DNA of 22,879 nucleotides from a virus (IMGVR_UViG_3300047562_001688:1-22879); one strand, 5' to 3'; positions 6,883 through 14,324 are shown, numbered from the stretch's first letter. Notes: generated from the sequence alone by a model not told the origin. Numbers and translations: made by a program.

Positions 6883-7992
6883 TTATAGCCCTGTAATCTG
6901 TCCTGCTGGATTAGTTGCTAATTTTTTTGCATTTGCAGGAGTATTTTCATTTTGTGAATCATTCTTAGGAAATATTGCGCCAGCCACTCCACTGATTGTG
7001 TTGGCTATCTTTTGTGTTCCTGCCGGACTTGTAAGTATATTAATTGCCTCTGCCTTAAGTCCATCTTTGCTCAAACTTTTTATGTTTTTAAAAGTATTCA
7101 CAGCCTTGATTGCTGTTCCTAAAAATCCTTGTCCTGAACCAAATGCCTCGCCATTTTCAACTGCGCCAAACACTTGCTCTAATCCATCTAACACACCACC
7201 TTCACCAAAAAGATTACTGACGCCACCGCCGGCTACAGTTAACGGACTTGGGGTGTTGTCATAATGCAGTGTTGCAAATCCTTTTGGAGATCCTTCACTA
7301 ACTCTTCCAGCGGAATATAAAACGGCTTCGTATGAAACAGACATTGAAGACTCTGCTGGCTCACTTGTTGCAGAGTAATCCATCGTGCCGTGTTCCCAAT
7401 TTTTAATTTTAGGATTAACTAATGTATATCCAATAAATCTTCTTCTACCCATTGTATAAATTGTTATACTTTTAAACAACGGAGTACTTACGTCATTATC
7501 TAAACCGTATCTAAAACTGTTTGCGCCTTCACCAATTGCCGGTCTATAGTTGGTCTTATTGCCGTATGCTGCTGCCACGTTGTGTCTATCTCTTACATAG
7601 TATCCATAGTAGACAGCCCACAATGCACTAACAACACCTTGATTATCATCGTGGAAGGTCATACTCACATCATCATAATTTAACATTTTATAGATAATAT
7701 GTTTTCTATTATATTCGTTGAGTACTTCAGTATCAAAACTAAATTTAGGAAGATCGCAGGTCTTAATTAATAATCCAAATTCGTTTATATGTTTTGATGT
7801 AAAATTAGTTGCTTTGTTTGCACTAGAATCTAATTCAAATCGAACATAATAGTTAAATTTCGTCTTGGGAGCAAGACGCATTGTATCATCAATGAAGAGT
7901 CTAGTGGCGTGTTGTTGGTTACCTACTATTCCTCTCGGATTCGTAAGTCCACTGAATACATCTGTTAGAAATCTAGTAAATTTATTGGCCAT
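6883..7992 (-). CDS. 54: Baseplate tail-tube initiator, T4 gp54-like
   Basis: A tail-tube-fold protein that caps the baseplate hub and starts tube polymerisation. Residues 45-115 carry the tube-family pattern: KFNYYVRFEL, then IKTCDLPKFSFDTEVLNEYN and the strand YDDVSMTFHDD. A second half (about 165-250) with ITIYTMGRRRFIGYTLVNP and MSVSYEAVLY completes the fold. A tail of about 120 residues, rich in Gly, Ala and Ser, follows; T4 gp54 (320 aa) has different extra sequence. The order gp18, gp19, gp54-like also fits tail assembly. I favour gp54 over a second gp19 because of its length and mixed sequence, but the gp54 symbol is by pattern only. It is preceded by the strong hairpin 8011-8039 and a late-type box ending 5 nt before the ATG. 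Confidence 0.75.
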   Translation of the reverse strand: MANKFTRFLTDVFSGLTNPRGIVGNQQHATRLFIDDTMRLAPKTKFNYYVRFELDSSANKATNFTSKHINEFGLLIKTCDLPKFSFDTEVLNEYNRKHIIYKMLNYDDVSMTFHDDNQGVVSALWAVYYGYYVRDRHNVAAAYGNKTNYRPAIGEGANSFRYGLDNDVSTPLFKSITIYTMGRRRFIGYTLVNPKIKNWEHGTMDYSATSEPAESSMSVSYEAVLYSAGRVSEGSPKGFATLHYDNTPSPLTVAGGGVSNLFGEGGVLDGLEQVFGAVENGEAFGSGQGFLGTAIKAVNTFKNIKSLSKDGLKAEAINILTSPAGTQKIANTISGVAGAIFPKNDSQNENTPANAKKLATNPAGQITGL

Positions 7993-7997
7993 ACTAT

Positions 7998-8005
7998 TAT
8001 TTAGC
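7998..8005 (-). promoter_or_regulatory. T4-type late promoter box for the gp54-like unit
   Basis: GCTAAATA on the minus strand; TAAATA ends exactly 5 nt before the ATG at 7992. It directly follows the terminator at 8011-8039, so the downstream unit needs a promoter here. There is no Shine-Dalgarno sequence in the intervening bases. Confidence 0.5.
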
Positions 8006-8010
8006 CATAA

Positions 8011-8039
8011 AAAAAGCCCGGAAAAAATCCGGGCTTTTT
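8011..8039. terminator. Strong bidirectional-type terminator after gp19
   Basis: A perfect 11-bp stem (AAAAAGCCCGG at 8011-8021 with its complement at 8029-8039), a 7-nt loop and T tracts on both strands. It lies 20 nt past the gp19 stop and ends the sheath/tube transcript, separating it from the less abundant tube initiator and head-completion genes. Confidence 0.9.
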
Positions 8040-8058
8040 AAAATAATAGTAAAAACTA

Positions 8059-8700
8059 TTAACCTTGTGCAGCAGTAGCACCAGTAGTTGCATTGCCGAT
8101 TGTTCTTTCGACAGCAGCACCAATACCAACGCCAACACCTTGTTCTCCTGCACCCCATTGTACCATATTGTCAAAACGTATGGTTAATGCTACAGTTGCA
8201 GCCTCGTTAGTACCATAGTTCATATCACCATAGTCAACGTTAGTTAGGAAACAACCATAAAGGTTAGAAGTTTCAAGTACATTAACGCCGGATGGGTTGT
8301 TACCATTACCGCCGTCTAGTACTTCAATTTTAGTTGTAAACTTATAGTCAATACCAGATCTTGCAGAAGCCTGTTCAACAAAGTCAAACTGTTTCTGAAC
8401 CTGTTGACCAACTAGTTTCTGTACTTCACCAGTTGCATCATCACGCAAGTTTAGTGTAACAGTTTCAAATGTATACTTACCTGCTAGGTATACACGTGAG
8501 TTGTACACTTCTAATGGCATTTCTTCAAAACCAACTTTTGGTCTTGTGACATCAACAACTTGCTTTGTAAGTTCAGTCGCAGCCGTTACTCCGAATCCAA
8601 GTAAAGTAACGCGGAAGCGATACTTTAACTTAGGCATCAAGAGCACTTGGTTGCCTGCGTCTGTTGGTACTCCAAAGTTATTTAAAGATGTAATAGGCAT
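8059..8700 (-). CDS. 19: Tail tube protein, T4 gp19-like
   Basis: Forms the inner tube through which DNA is ejected. The tube fold is visible as LKYRFRVTLLGFG (25-37), a segment DVTRPKVGFEEMPLEVYNSRVYLAGKYTF split around residues 50-78, VTLNLRDDATGEV (81-93) and, after a loop, NLYGCFLTNVDYGDMNYG (146-163) with ATVALTIRFDN (168-178). The length of 213 aa exceeds T4 gp19 (163); the extra sequence is a loop near 125-145 and a Gly/Ala-rich tail. It follows gp18 with a 2-nt gap, and AGGAG (8711-8715) within the gp18 end is a good Shine-Dalgarno site. High expression is expected for a major structural protein. Confidence 0.93.
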   Translation of the reverse strand: MPITSLNNFGVPTDAGNQVLLMPKLKYRFRVTLLGFGVTAATELTKQVVDVTRPKVGFEEMPLEVYNSRVYLAGKYTFETVTLNLRDDATGEVQKLVGQQVQKQFDFVEQASARSGIDYKFTTKIEVLDGGNGNNPSGVNVLETSNLYGCFLTNVDYGDMNYGTNEAATVALTIRFDNMVQWGAGEQGVGVGIGAAVERTIGNATTGATAAQG

Positions 8701-8702
8701 AA

Positions 8703-11700
8703 TTAAATTTCTCCTGTGTTCTTGACACGCAACGGAATGTAAATGAATTCAACAGCCTTAACAGGTTCAATAGCAATGTCTACGTATAGTTCATTTCTAT
8801 CAATTCTTGCTGGGGTGTTGTTGGTTTCATCACAAACAACAGCGAAATCATAAAGAGCTCTTAAACCAACCAATTCAAGTAGTAATGATTCTACTGCTTG
8901 TTTGATTTCGTCTCTAGTGATTTTATCATTTGGTTCAAATATATACGGACGAGCCAACTTGTTCAACTGACTACGTAGGTATACTACCAAACGTGCTACG
9001 TTGATTCTATCTAGTGCAGAAGCATTTCTTGCACGAGTTTTTTGACCGTAGTTGACCAAACCAACTCCATTAAAGAATGTAATTGGGTTAATCTTTAGAT
9101 CGTACAACGTATCTCTTTGGCCTTCGTTCAACGCTACAGTTTGGAATTCTCCAGTAGCAGCATCAATGTAACCTACTGCTGTTGCGTTACTAATTCCGCC
9201 TCGTCTTGTACCTGCTGGTGCAAACCAAGGGAACGATACCTGATCGCTAAGTGCGATAGTTCTTAGCATCATATGTGAAGCCGGAACTACTGCGTTTGCT
9301 CCGCCTAGGTCAGTTGTAAATCCGTTTGGATAAAAAGCACCTAAGTATTCGTCATATGTTACTAATCCATCATCACTATTGTCTGTTACTAGATTAGCAT
9401 TTGAACCATAGTTTGTAAGTGAAGTTGCATCTGCTCTTAATCTTAATGGTGTATCACCAATAACAAATGCAGTAAGTCCTCTGTCAATGTTTAAGTTAAC
9501 AAGATTACTCATCACTTCTGTGTAACCAGGAGCAGCAATAATGTTGAAGTTTCTACGCTCTTCGTCTCTGATTTGATCACTTGTATCAATCACAGATTTC
9601 ATTGCTTGTACAACAACCATACGCTGTGCCTTTCTGCCAAATGATCCGCTACCATCTTCTTGGTTGCCTGACTGTGTTACCCAACGGTCAGTTGCGTAAC
9701 CACTCATTGCTTGATCATTAAAGCGTGTATTGTCTGCTGTGGTATCGATATAGTTATTTGCATAACGTTTAACGTTACCGCCACTTCTACGTAAGTTCCA
9801 TAACAACATACCTTTTGGATATAGTGCTGGATCTGGAGCATCTGGATCTAAGTAGTTGCTTGTTAATAGGTCTACAATAGTTGCTGCTGTATTACCATTA
9901 GCACCACTTAAACCATAACGTGCATCTCCAAATAAGACTCCGTCTTCAGTAGTTTGATCTGTTTTATCTAATTGTACCCACTCTAGCAAATCACCATTCC
10001 AACGATACATTGTTGGGAAGTTTTCAATATCTGCTGTGCTAATCCATAAGTCGCCATCAACAAGCGGTGTACCGTCGCTTTGACCAGTAGTTGCACTTGG
10101 TGCTGTTGCGCTTACAATAGGACCATTTGGTGAACAGTTAGCGTATGCTACACTGTAGTTGTGGTAGCCAACCCAAGTAGTACCATTATGAATCATAATG
10201 TCTACATCGCTAAACTCTGGATTGTACCATAACTGGCCATCATCTGGTTCGTTTTCTGGATTGTCAGAACTTGCATAGAAGTTTCTAGCAGCCAATGGTT
10301 CCCAGTTAGAAGCAATGTAGTCTTGACTTGCTCCTGCTGGTGCGCTGTAAAAGTTTGAAGTTCCAACTAGTGTGTTAATGCTGAAAGGTGTAAACACATT
10401 TCCAACTGGAGTGTTTGTACCATCAGTAATTCTAAAGTCTCCACCTAGTTTGTGGAAAATTTGTACTTCGTTGTCTGCTGTAATTGCTGCTTCAACGTTT
10501 GTAAGTCCAGCGGAGTTAATAGCGTTTGCCATTAATTCTGCGTCACCTACAGCACCTGTAGCAGTAAATGAAATTGTTACTGCACTAGATAGTGCTGCTG
10601 AACCTTTAACACCTTCTTGAATATTAAAAGTGTTTGATCCAACTGTAAATGAACTTGCATCAATTTCTGCTGATTTAATTACAGTATTACCTGTTGCTGA
10701 TCTTCTCCAAACTCTAAATGATGCTGTTGCTGGAGTTGAATCATAGTTGCTGTGTTCGTTACTGTTTGACTGTACAAAAAGACTGTCAACTGGAAGATTA
10801 ACACCACCACCTGATCTATCTAGGTAGTAAATTGCCTCGTTTCCTGTTGCATAAAGAGGTGCATCAACCACCTGCCAAGTAGCAAGACTTGAAGACCAGT
10901 TATAAGCTCTCCATCTTGCACCGTTGTTTGGTTCAGTAGTTTTAACCCATACACTTCCTGTTGGACGAGATTCTGAATCTGCTGTTTTCCATTGAGGAAC
11001 ACTAGTGTGTGGAGTCATTTGTACTACTGGTCCATAATATGTATCTTTAGCAATACCTAATGCAGTAAAGTCAACGTTCGGTGTTGTTCCACCATCGTCA
11101 ATAATGATTGCGTTTGCTAATGAGCTGTCGCCAACTGAATCATCAAGTGTACCGTCACTGTAAAGATAAAGTTTGCCACTTACGTTTCTAGCAACAATAC
11201 CCTGTGTTTCTGTAATAGAACCGTTGATTGCAGTAACTAAATCATCAAGTGTACCTGTAATTTCAAAGTCAGTACCATTGATAGTAAAGTGTCCTGAAGT
11301 TGCACTCATTGTACCGCCAATCACTGTTGGGTGACTTGCTGTCCAATCATTGCTTCCTACTAGTACCCAAGTACCTGATGTAACTGTTGAACCATTACCT
11401 GCAGATTTGTAATAGATTTTTGCTGTTTCTTTAGAAGCAGTAAACGAACCGCTACCATCTACTGTTTCAAATACAACTGCATAATCTCCGATAGCACCAA
11501 CTGAACCTTTAGGTGCTCCGTTATCAATTTTTGAACTATCGTCATCTGTTAATACGATAGGTGTTTTGTTAGCAAATTTTTGTCCGCCTGTAGTTGTAAC
11601 TGCTGCGCCATTCCATTCTTGAATACCCCAAGCAGTACCTCTAGTGTCGATCCACCAAGTGCCATTATCCGGATTCGCTCCCGGTGCTTCTGATTGTCCT

Positions 11701-12059
11701 GACAGTTCTGCAAGATCTACATCCGCTCTTACTACGAACGCTGCGTTAGAAACACCTAGTAAACTATATGCTGCTAATAAACCGTATTCGTTAAGTTCGC
11801 TGCCGTGGATAGGCGTATTACTTGCTGTCTTTTCAAAGTTTGGTACTCCGAAAAGATCTACTAATTCTTTCTGTGATGTTACCTTGAATGCAGAGCCTGC
11901 ATTCGCTTTTGTAGTCGCTGCGGCAGTTCCAGTGCCAGCGGCATTTATTTTGTCTTGTGCGGTTGCTACAACAATTAAAGGAGTCGTACCCGGTTCAGCA
12001 GGGGTATAAAAACTCTCATCAATTACCGTAACTTCAACGCCGGGTGATTGTAGTGCCAT
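8703..12059 (-). CDS. 18: Tail sheath protein, T4 gp18-like, with a very large insertion
   Basis: The contractile sheath subunit. The N-terminal sheath part begins SPGVEVTVIDES (5-16) with the linking strand expected for mesh-forming arms. The conserved C-terminal core is at about 715-1118, including RRNFNIIAAPGY (835-846), SDQVSFPWFAPAGTRRGGI (938-956), TFFNGVGLVNYGQKT (994-1008) and the final strand VEFIYIPLRV. The protein is 1118 aa against 659 in T4; about 585 residues (121-705) are inserted between core parts. The insert contains four Trp-rich modules and two stretches that resemble flagellin IN-motif segments. AGGAG (12069-12073) lies 9 nt before the ATG, and a late box lies about 55 nt upstream, giving an ordinary leader. 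Confidence 0.95.
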   Translation of the reverse strand: MALQSPGVEVTVIDESFYTPAEPGTTPLIVVATAQDKINAAGTGTAAATTKANAGSAFKVTSQKELVDLFGVPNFEKTASNTPIHGSELNEYGLLAAYSLLGVSNAAFVVRADVDLAELSGQSEAPGANPDNGTWWIDTRGTAWGIQEWNGAAVTTTGGQKFANKTPIVLTDDDSSKIDNGAPKGSVGAIGDYAVVFETVDGSGSFTASKETAKIYYKSAGNGSTVTSGTWVLVGSNDWTASHPTVIGGTMSATSGHFTINGTDFEITGTLDDLVTAINGSITETQGIVARNVSGKLYLYSDGTLDDSVGDSSLANAIIIDDGGTTPNVDFTALGIAKDTYYGPVVQMTPHTSVPQWKTADSESRPTGSVWVKTTEPNNGARWRAYNWSSSLATWQVVDAPLYATGNEAIYYLDRSGGGVNLPVDSLFVQSNSNEHSNYDSTPATASFRVWRRSATGNTVIKSAEIDASSFTVGSNTFNIQEGVKGSAALSSAVTISFTATGAVGDAELMANAINSAGLTNVEAAITADNEVQIFHKLGGDFRITDGTNTPVGNVFTPFSINTLVGTSNFYSAPAGASQDYIASNWEPLAARNFYASSDNPENEPDDGQLWYNPEFSDVDIMIHNGTTWVGYHNYSVAYANCSPNGPIVSATAPSATTGQSDGTPLVDGDLWISTADIENFPTMYRWNGDLLEWVQLDKTDQTTEDGVLFGDARYGLSGANGNTAATIVDLLTSNYLDPDAPDPALYPKGMLLWNLRRSGGNVKRYANNYIDTTADNTRFNDQAMSGYATDRWVTQSGNQEDGSGSFGRKAQRMVVVQAMKSVIDTSDQIRDEERRNFNIIAAPGYTEVMSNLVNLNIDRGLTAFVIGDTPLRLRADATSLTNYGSNANLVTDNSDDGLVTYDEYLGAFYPNGFTTDLGGANAVVPASHMMLRTIALSDQVSFPWFAPAGTRRGGISNATAVGYIDAATGEFQTVALNEGQRDTLYDLKINPITFFNGVGLVNYGQKTRARNASALDRINVARLVVYLRSQLNKLARPYIFEPNDKITRDEIKQAVESLLLELVGLRALYDFAVVCDETNNTPARIDRNELYVDIAIEPVKAVEFIYIPLRVKNTGEI

Positions 12060-12114
12060 TTACTTTATCTCCTGGTAATGTAATTTCAATTCATTACGTA
12101 ATGTATTGCTAATG

Positions 12115-12122
12115 TATTTAGT
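12115..12122 (-). promoter_or_regulatory. T4-type late promoter box for gp18-gp19
   Basis: ACTAAATA on the minus strand (six of eight to TATAAATA). It would give a leader of about 50 nt that includes the AGGAG site of gp18. In contrast to most other boxes here it lies well upstream of the start codon. Confidence 0.5.
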
Positions 12123-12174
12123 GTAGATTTAGAAAAAAGCCCATTTATACCGCTTGAAAAAGGGGTGTTAAAGG

Positions 12175-12182
12175 TGTAAATA
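12175..12182 (+). promoter_or_regulatory. Late-type box for the HNH-like gene
   Basis: TGTAAATA on the plus strand, with TAAATA ending 5 nt before the ATG at 12188. The TATACATATG context is the same as before the leftward gene at 5533. It lies back-to-back with the gp18 promoter in the 128-bp gap. Confidence 0.4.
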
Positions 12183-12187
12183 TACAT

Positions 12188-12523
12188 ATGAGACCATTAT
12201 GTAAGTGTGGTTTACGGCCAAAAGCAGTAAACTATAAAAAAGGAAACAAGACATACTACCGCAGTCTGTGCGAAATATGTATGAAGCACGGTACCTATTA
12301 TGGAATACCTAGATGGTATAGAAGTGGTTACCGAGTTAAAGACAAATGTGATAAGTGTGGATTTAAATCAATACACTCTGAAGTATTTCGTGTGTTTCAC
12401 GTAGACGCAAACTTAGATAACTGTAGGCATAGTAACCTAAAAACTGTTTGTGCTAATTGCTGTACTGTCCTTGCTAAAGAAGGTATTAAATGGAAGCAAG
12501 GAGATCTTGTGGCTGACTTTTAA
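12188..12523 (+). CDS. Zinc-finger, HNH-endonuclease-like protein
   Basis: A 111-aa Cys-rich protein. Cysteine pairs occur at C5/C7, C28/C31, C54/C57 and C88/C91 (with C92), enough for two zinc sites. The segment 67-92, with VFHVDANLDNC followed by HSNLKTVCANC, resembles the HNH nuclease core: H71 after a beta strand, Asn75, Asn83 and the closing Cys pair, bracketed by the earlier C54/C57 pair. The first His of a canonical HNH pair is unclear, so activity is uncertain. Such genes occur in T4-like phages as free-standing nucleases, but I cannot say whether this one homes. It is a lone rightward gene whose last 38 bp overlap the 3' end of gp1 on the other strand. Confidence 0.75.
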   Translation: MRPLCKCGLRPKAVNYKKGNKTYYRSLCEICMKHGTYYGIPRWYRSGYRVKDKCDKCGFKSIHSEVFRVFHVDANLDNCRHSNLKTVCANCCTVLAKEGIKWKQGDLVADF

Positions 12524-13136
12524 TATTCAAAGTTAACTCAATTTGATCGTATAAATCTTGTATAGTTCCATCATTAACTAGTTCAACATCAAACTTGGTT
12601 CCAACCCAAGCCCATTCAGAAGCGTGTATGTTTTTAGTCTGCATTGCATTGATTGCGTTCATCATTCCATCGTTGGCGCTAAGAGCAGTTTCATACCAAC
12701 TAGGCAATTTACCTCTTTTAACCCATACAATTTTTCCACCATTCTTTCTAATGGCGTTTACTTCATTAGGAAAACGACAGTCTGAAATCACTACGTTATC
12801 TTTACTTTGTCGAATTTTGTTTTCTAAACTTGCTACCCAAATATCGTCGTGAAATGCTCTGCGACAGACTTCAGTTCCCCAATATTGAAGAACCCAACGA
12901 GGAGTTAATGTAGGCATAGCAAGGCGTTCTGCCCACCACTTATCTACTTGTTCTCTCCATTCACGTGCTTCTTTAGTTCTGCCTTCAAGCATTGTGCGAT
13001 CCCAACCAAATACAGCAGAAACAGCATCTTTCAATGTGTTAGCAAAACTTTCTCTACGAAATTCGTGAAAATTAACAAGGTAATCAGCAACAGTATCTTT
13101 GCCACTACCAATGAATCCACAAACGCCTACAATCAT
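12486..13136 (-). CDS. 1: Deoxynucleoside monophosphate kinase, T4 gp1-like
   Basis: Phosphorylates dNMPs to dNDPs for phage DNA synthesis in the cytoplasm. It has a P-loop GFIGSGKDT (7-15), the segment SFANTLKDAVSAVFGWDR (about 31-48), typical of gp1-type kinases, the RWVLQYWGTEVCRR region (81-94) and DCRFPNEVNAI (119-129) with a downstream basic segment. Its 216 aa are slightly shorter than T4 gp1 (241). AGGAG (13143-13147) lies 6 nt before the ATG, and a near-perfect sigma70 promoter lies just upstream. It is therefore probably transcribed early, although surrounded by late structural genes. It converges on the HNH-like gene with a 38-bp overlap. Confidence 0.92.
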   Translation of the reverse strand: MIVGVCGFIGSGKDTVADYLVNFHEFRRESFANTLKDAVSAVFGWDRTMLEGRTKEAREWREQVDKWWAERLAMPTLTPRWVLQYWGTEVCRRAFHDDIWVASLENKIRQSKDNVVISDCRFPNEVNAIRKNGGKIVWVKRGKLPSWYETALSANDGMMNAINAMQTKNIHASEWAWVGTKFDVELVNDGTIQDLYDQIELTLNIKSQPQDLLASI

Positions 13137-13159
13137 AATATTCTCCTAAGTATGATTGT

Positions 13160-13188
13160 ATTATAAACGTTCTTTAGATGTTTGTCAA
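13160..13188 (-). promoter_or_regulatory. Consensus sigma70 promoter for gp1
   Basis: On the minus strand TTGACA (13183-13188) and TATAAT (13160-13165) are separated by 17 nt: both hexamers and the spacing are the full bacterial consensus. Transcription would start near 13153, six bases upstream of the AGGAG of gp1. The -35 lies immediately after the stop of the upstream basic-protein gene. Confidence 0.9.
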
Positions 13189-13191
13189 GAG

Positions 13192-13530
13192 TTAAATGTA
13201 AGGTCTTGGCTGTTGTGGCTTGCCTGTATTAAGTTTTCTAGCCAAAACACTTGCTGTATTGATTGATTTGGTACGTTTTTGACGTCTAGCCTGTGTTGGT
13301 GCTGTTCTAGCACGAGTTCTTTTCATACGTTGTGCTGCCGCAACATCATATTGTTGAACACATTTTGAAGGATGACTTACTTGTCTACCTGCTCTTGGAC
13401 CTGATGAACAACGAAAACGTAGTTTGGTTTTTCCTCCGCGTTGATTGTGTTTACCAACGCCCCAAACCATTTTAGCAACTTCATTATAAATTTCTTCGTC
13501 ACTTTCAAAAATAAATTCTGATGCTTTCAT
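13192..13530 (-). CDS. Small basic putative head protein
   Basis: I do not recognise an enzyme. The 112-aa protein starts MKASEFIFESDEE; residues I7-F8-E9 fit the (Leu/Ile)-x-Glu cleavage rule of T4 prohead protease, and the start resembles a capsid-targeting peptide. The rest is strongly basic: LRFRCSSGPRAGRQVSHPSK (about 38-57) followed by an Arg/Lys-rich tail (67-100), consistent with nucleic acid binding. I remember the GPRAGR segment from short uncharacterised proteins of marine T4-like phages. The ATG overlaps the gp13 stop as TAATG, so it belongs to the gp13 transcript. An internal DNA-binding head role is inference. Confidence 0.8.
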   Translation of the reverse strand: MKASEFIFESDEEIYNEVAKMVWGVGKHNQRGGKTKLRFRCSSGPRAGRQVSHPSKCVQQYDVAAAQRMKRTRARTAPTQARRQKRTKSINTASVLARKLNTGKPQQPRPYI

Positions 13531-14288
13531 TATCCGTTAATCCAAGTGTATCCTGAGCCGCCCGGAACTAGAGTTACTAGTTCGGCTGTTAGTCTTTCAA
13601 TGTCTTGAAAGCCTTCTTGTTTTAGTGTTGCACCATTAAGTGCTGTACCGCCCTGTGGTCCTGCAATAGAAGCAAATTTTTCACGAGCCTGTCCTAACAT
13701 TACTTTACAGTTTGCTAATGTGTAATCTTTGATCCATTGACTTGCATAGACATCTTGCAAAATAACAAAATCTGGTTTACTGTTATAACACCATAGTAAT
13801 ACATTTTCCTCACCTCGAGGACGTTGCATTATAACCAATTTTTTGCTCTGAGGATGCCAAGTAAAATTAATAAATGATCCAAACATTTTACCAACTAGTT
13901 CTTGGTAACCTGCAAACAACTCGTAAGTTGCTAGGCCTCCCATATTAGTAGAACTTAATAGATAAGTGTTTGTATAAGCAAGGTTAAATGGTTCAAACAC
14001 TGTTCCGCCTGTTCCATTTCCTGTTCTACTACCTACGCTTCTGCGATAGATTTGTCTTACCTGCTGTATTTCTTGTGGTAAAACATACTCGTTTTGGTCT
14101 TTCTGTAATGTAAGTGTTATATAACTTTCTTCAACAGAATTATCACTGCGCTGTCTAAATACACCCAGCGATCTTATTAATGCTGTTTCGTAATGATTAG
14201 GGTCTAGTTCGACGTCGATCATACCGTCGCCGAGCATAGTCTTACAATAATCAAAAACCTTTTGTTTTTCAATGTCAATTTGGCTCAT
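13530..14288 (-). CDS. 13: Neck protein, T4 gp13-like
   Basis: Closes the packaged head and connects to the tail with gp14. Two regions follow T4 gp13: near the N-terminus GMIDVELDPNHYETALIRSL (17-36) corresponds to the INVELTPDQ segment of T4, and near the C-terminus WIKDYTLANCKVMLGQAREKF (about 183-203) followed by GGTALNGATLKQEG corresponds to the T4 segment before its Pro/Gly-rich end. Its 252 aa are shorter than T4 gp13 (309), the difference lying in the middle. The start is supported by a late-type box ending 5 nt upstream. It is transcribed away from gp14, its usual neighbour and partner, across a 44-bp gap. Confidence 0.82.
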   Translation of the reverse strand: MSQIDIEKQKVFDYCKTMLGDGMIDVELDPNHYETALIRSLGVFRQRSDNSVEESYITLTLQKDQNEYVLPQEIQQVRQIYRRSVGSRTGNGTGGTVFEPFNLAYTNTYLLSSTNMGGLATYELFAGYQELVGKMFGSFINFTWHPQSKKLVIMQRPRGEENVLLWCYNSKPDFVILQDVYASQWIKDYTLANCKVMLGQAREKFASIAGPQGGTALNGATLKQEGFQDIERLTAELVTLVPGGSGYTWING

Positions 14289-14293
14289 ATAAC

Positions 14294-14301
14294 TATTTAT
14301 G
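14294..14301 (-). promoter_or_regulatory. T4-type late promoter box for gp13
   Basis: CATAAATA on the minus strand matches seven of eight bases of TATAAATA and ends 5 nt before the gp13 ATG. With standard T4 spacing transcription would begin at or next to the A of the start codon. Confidence 0.6.
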
Positions 14302-14316
14302 CCTTGTGCTAGAAAC

Positions 14317-14324
14317 GGTAAATA
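14317..14324 (+). promoter_or_regulatory. T4-type late promoter box for gp14
   Basis: GGTAAATA on the plus strand (six of eight to TATAAATA), ending 8 nt before the ATG at 14333. It is back-to-back with the gp13 box 15 bp away. Confidence 0.5.

Noticed and set aside
6653-7264. 203-aa open frame on the plus strand
   Set aside because: It is opposite the gp54-like and 126-aa genes, shows no ribosome-binding site or late box, and has the hydrophobic, Pro/Ser-rich composition of an antisense shadow.
11644-12009. 121-aa plus-strand frame opposite the sheath gene
   Set aside because: It lies wholly inside the conserved N-terminal coding sequence of gp18, with no promoter or Shine-Dalgarno sequence.
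8059-12059. Possibility that the gp18 gene is a fusion of two genes or an assembly error
   Set aside because: One uninterrupted 1118-codon frame with sheath-type sequence at both ends and consistent composition throughout argues for a true insertion.
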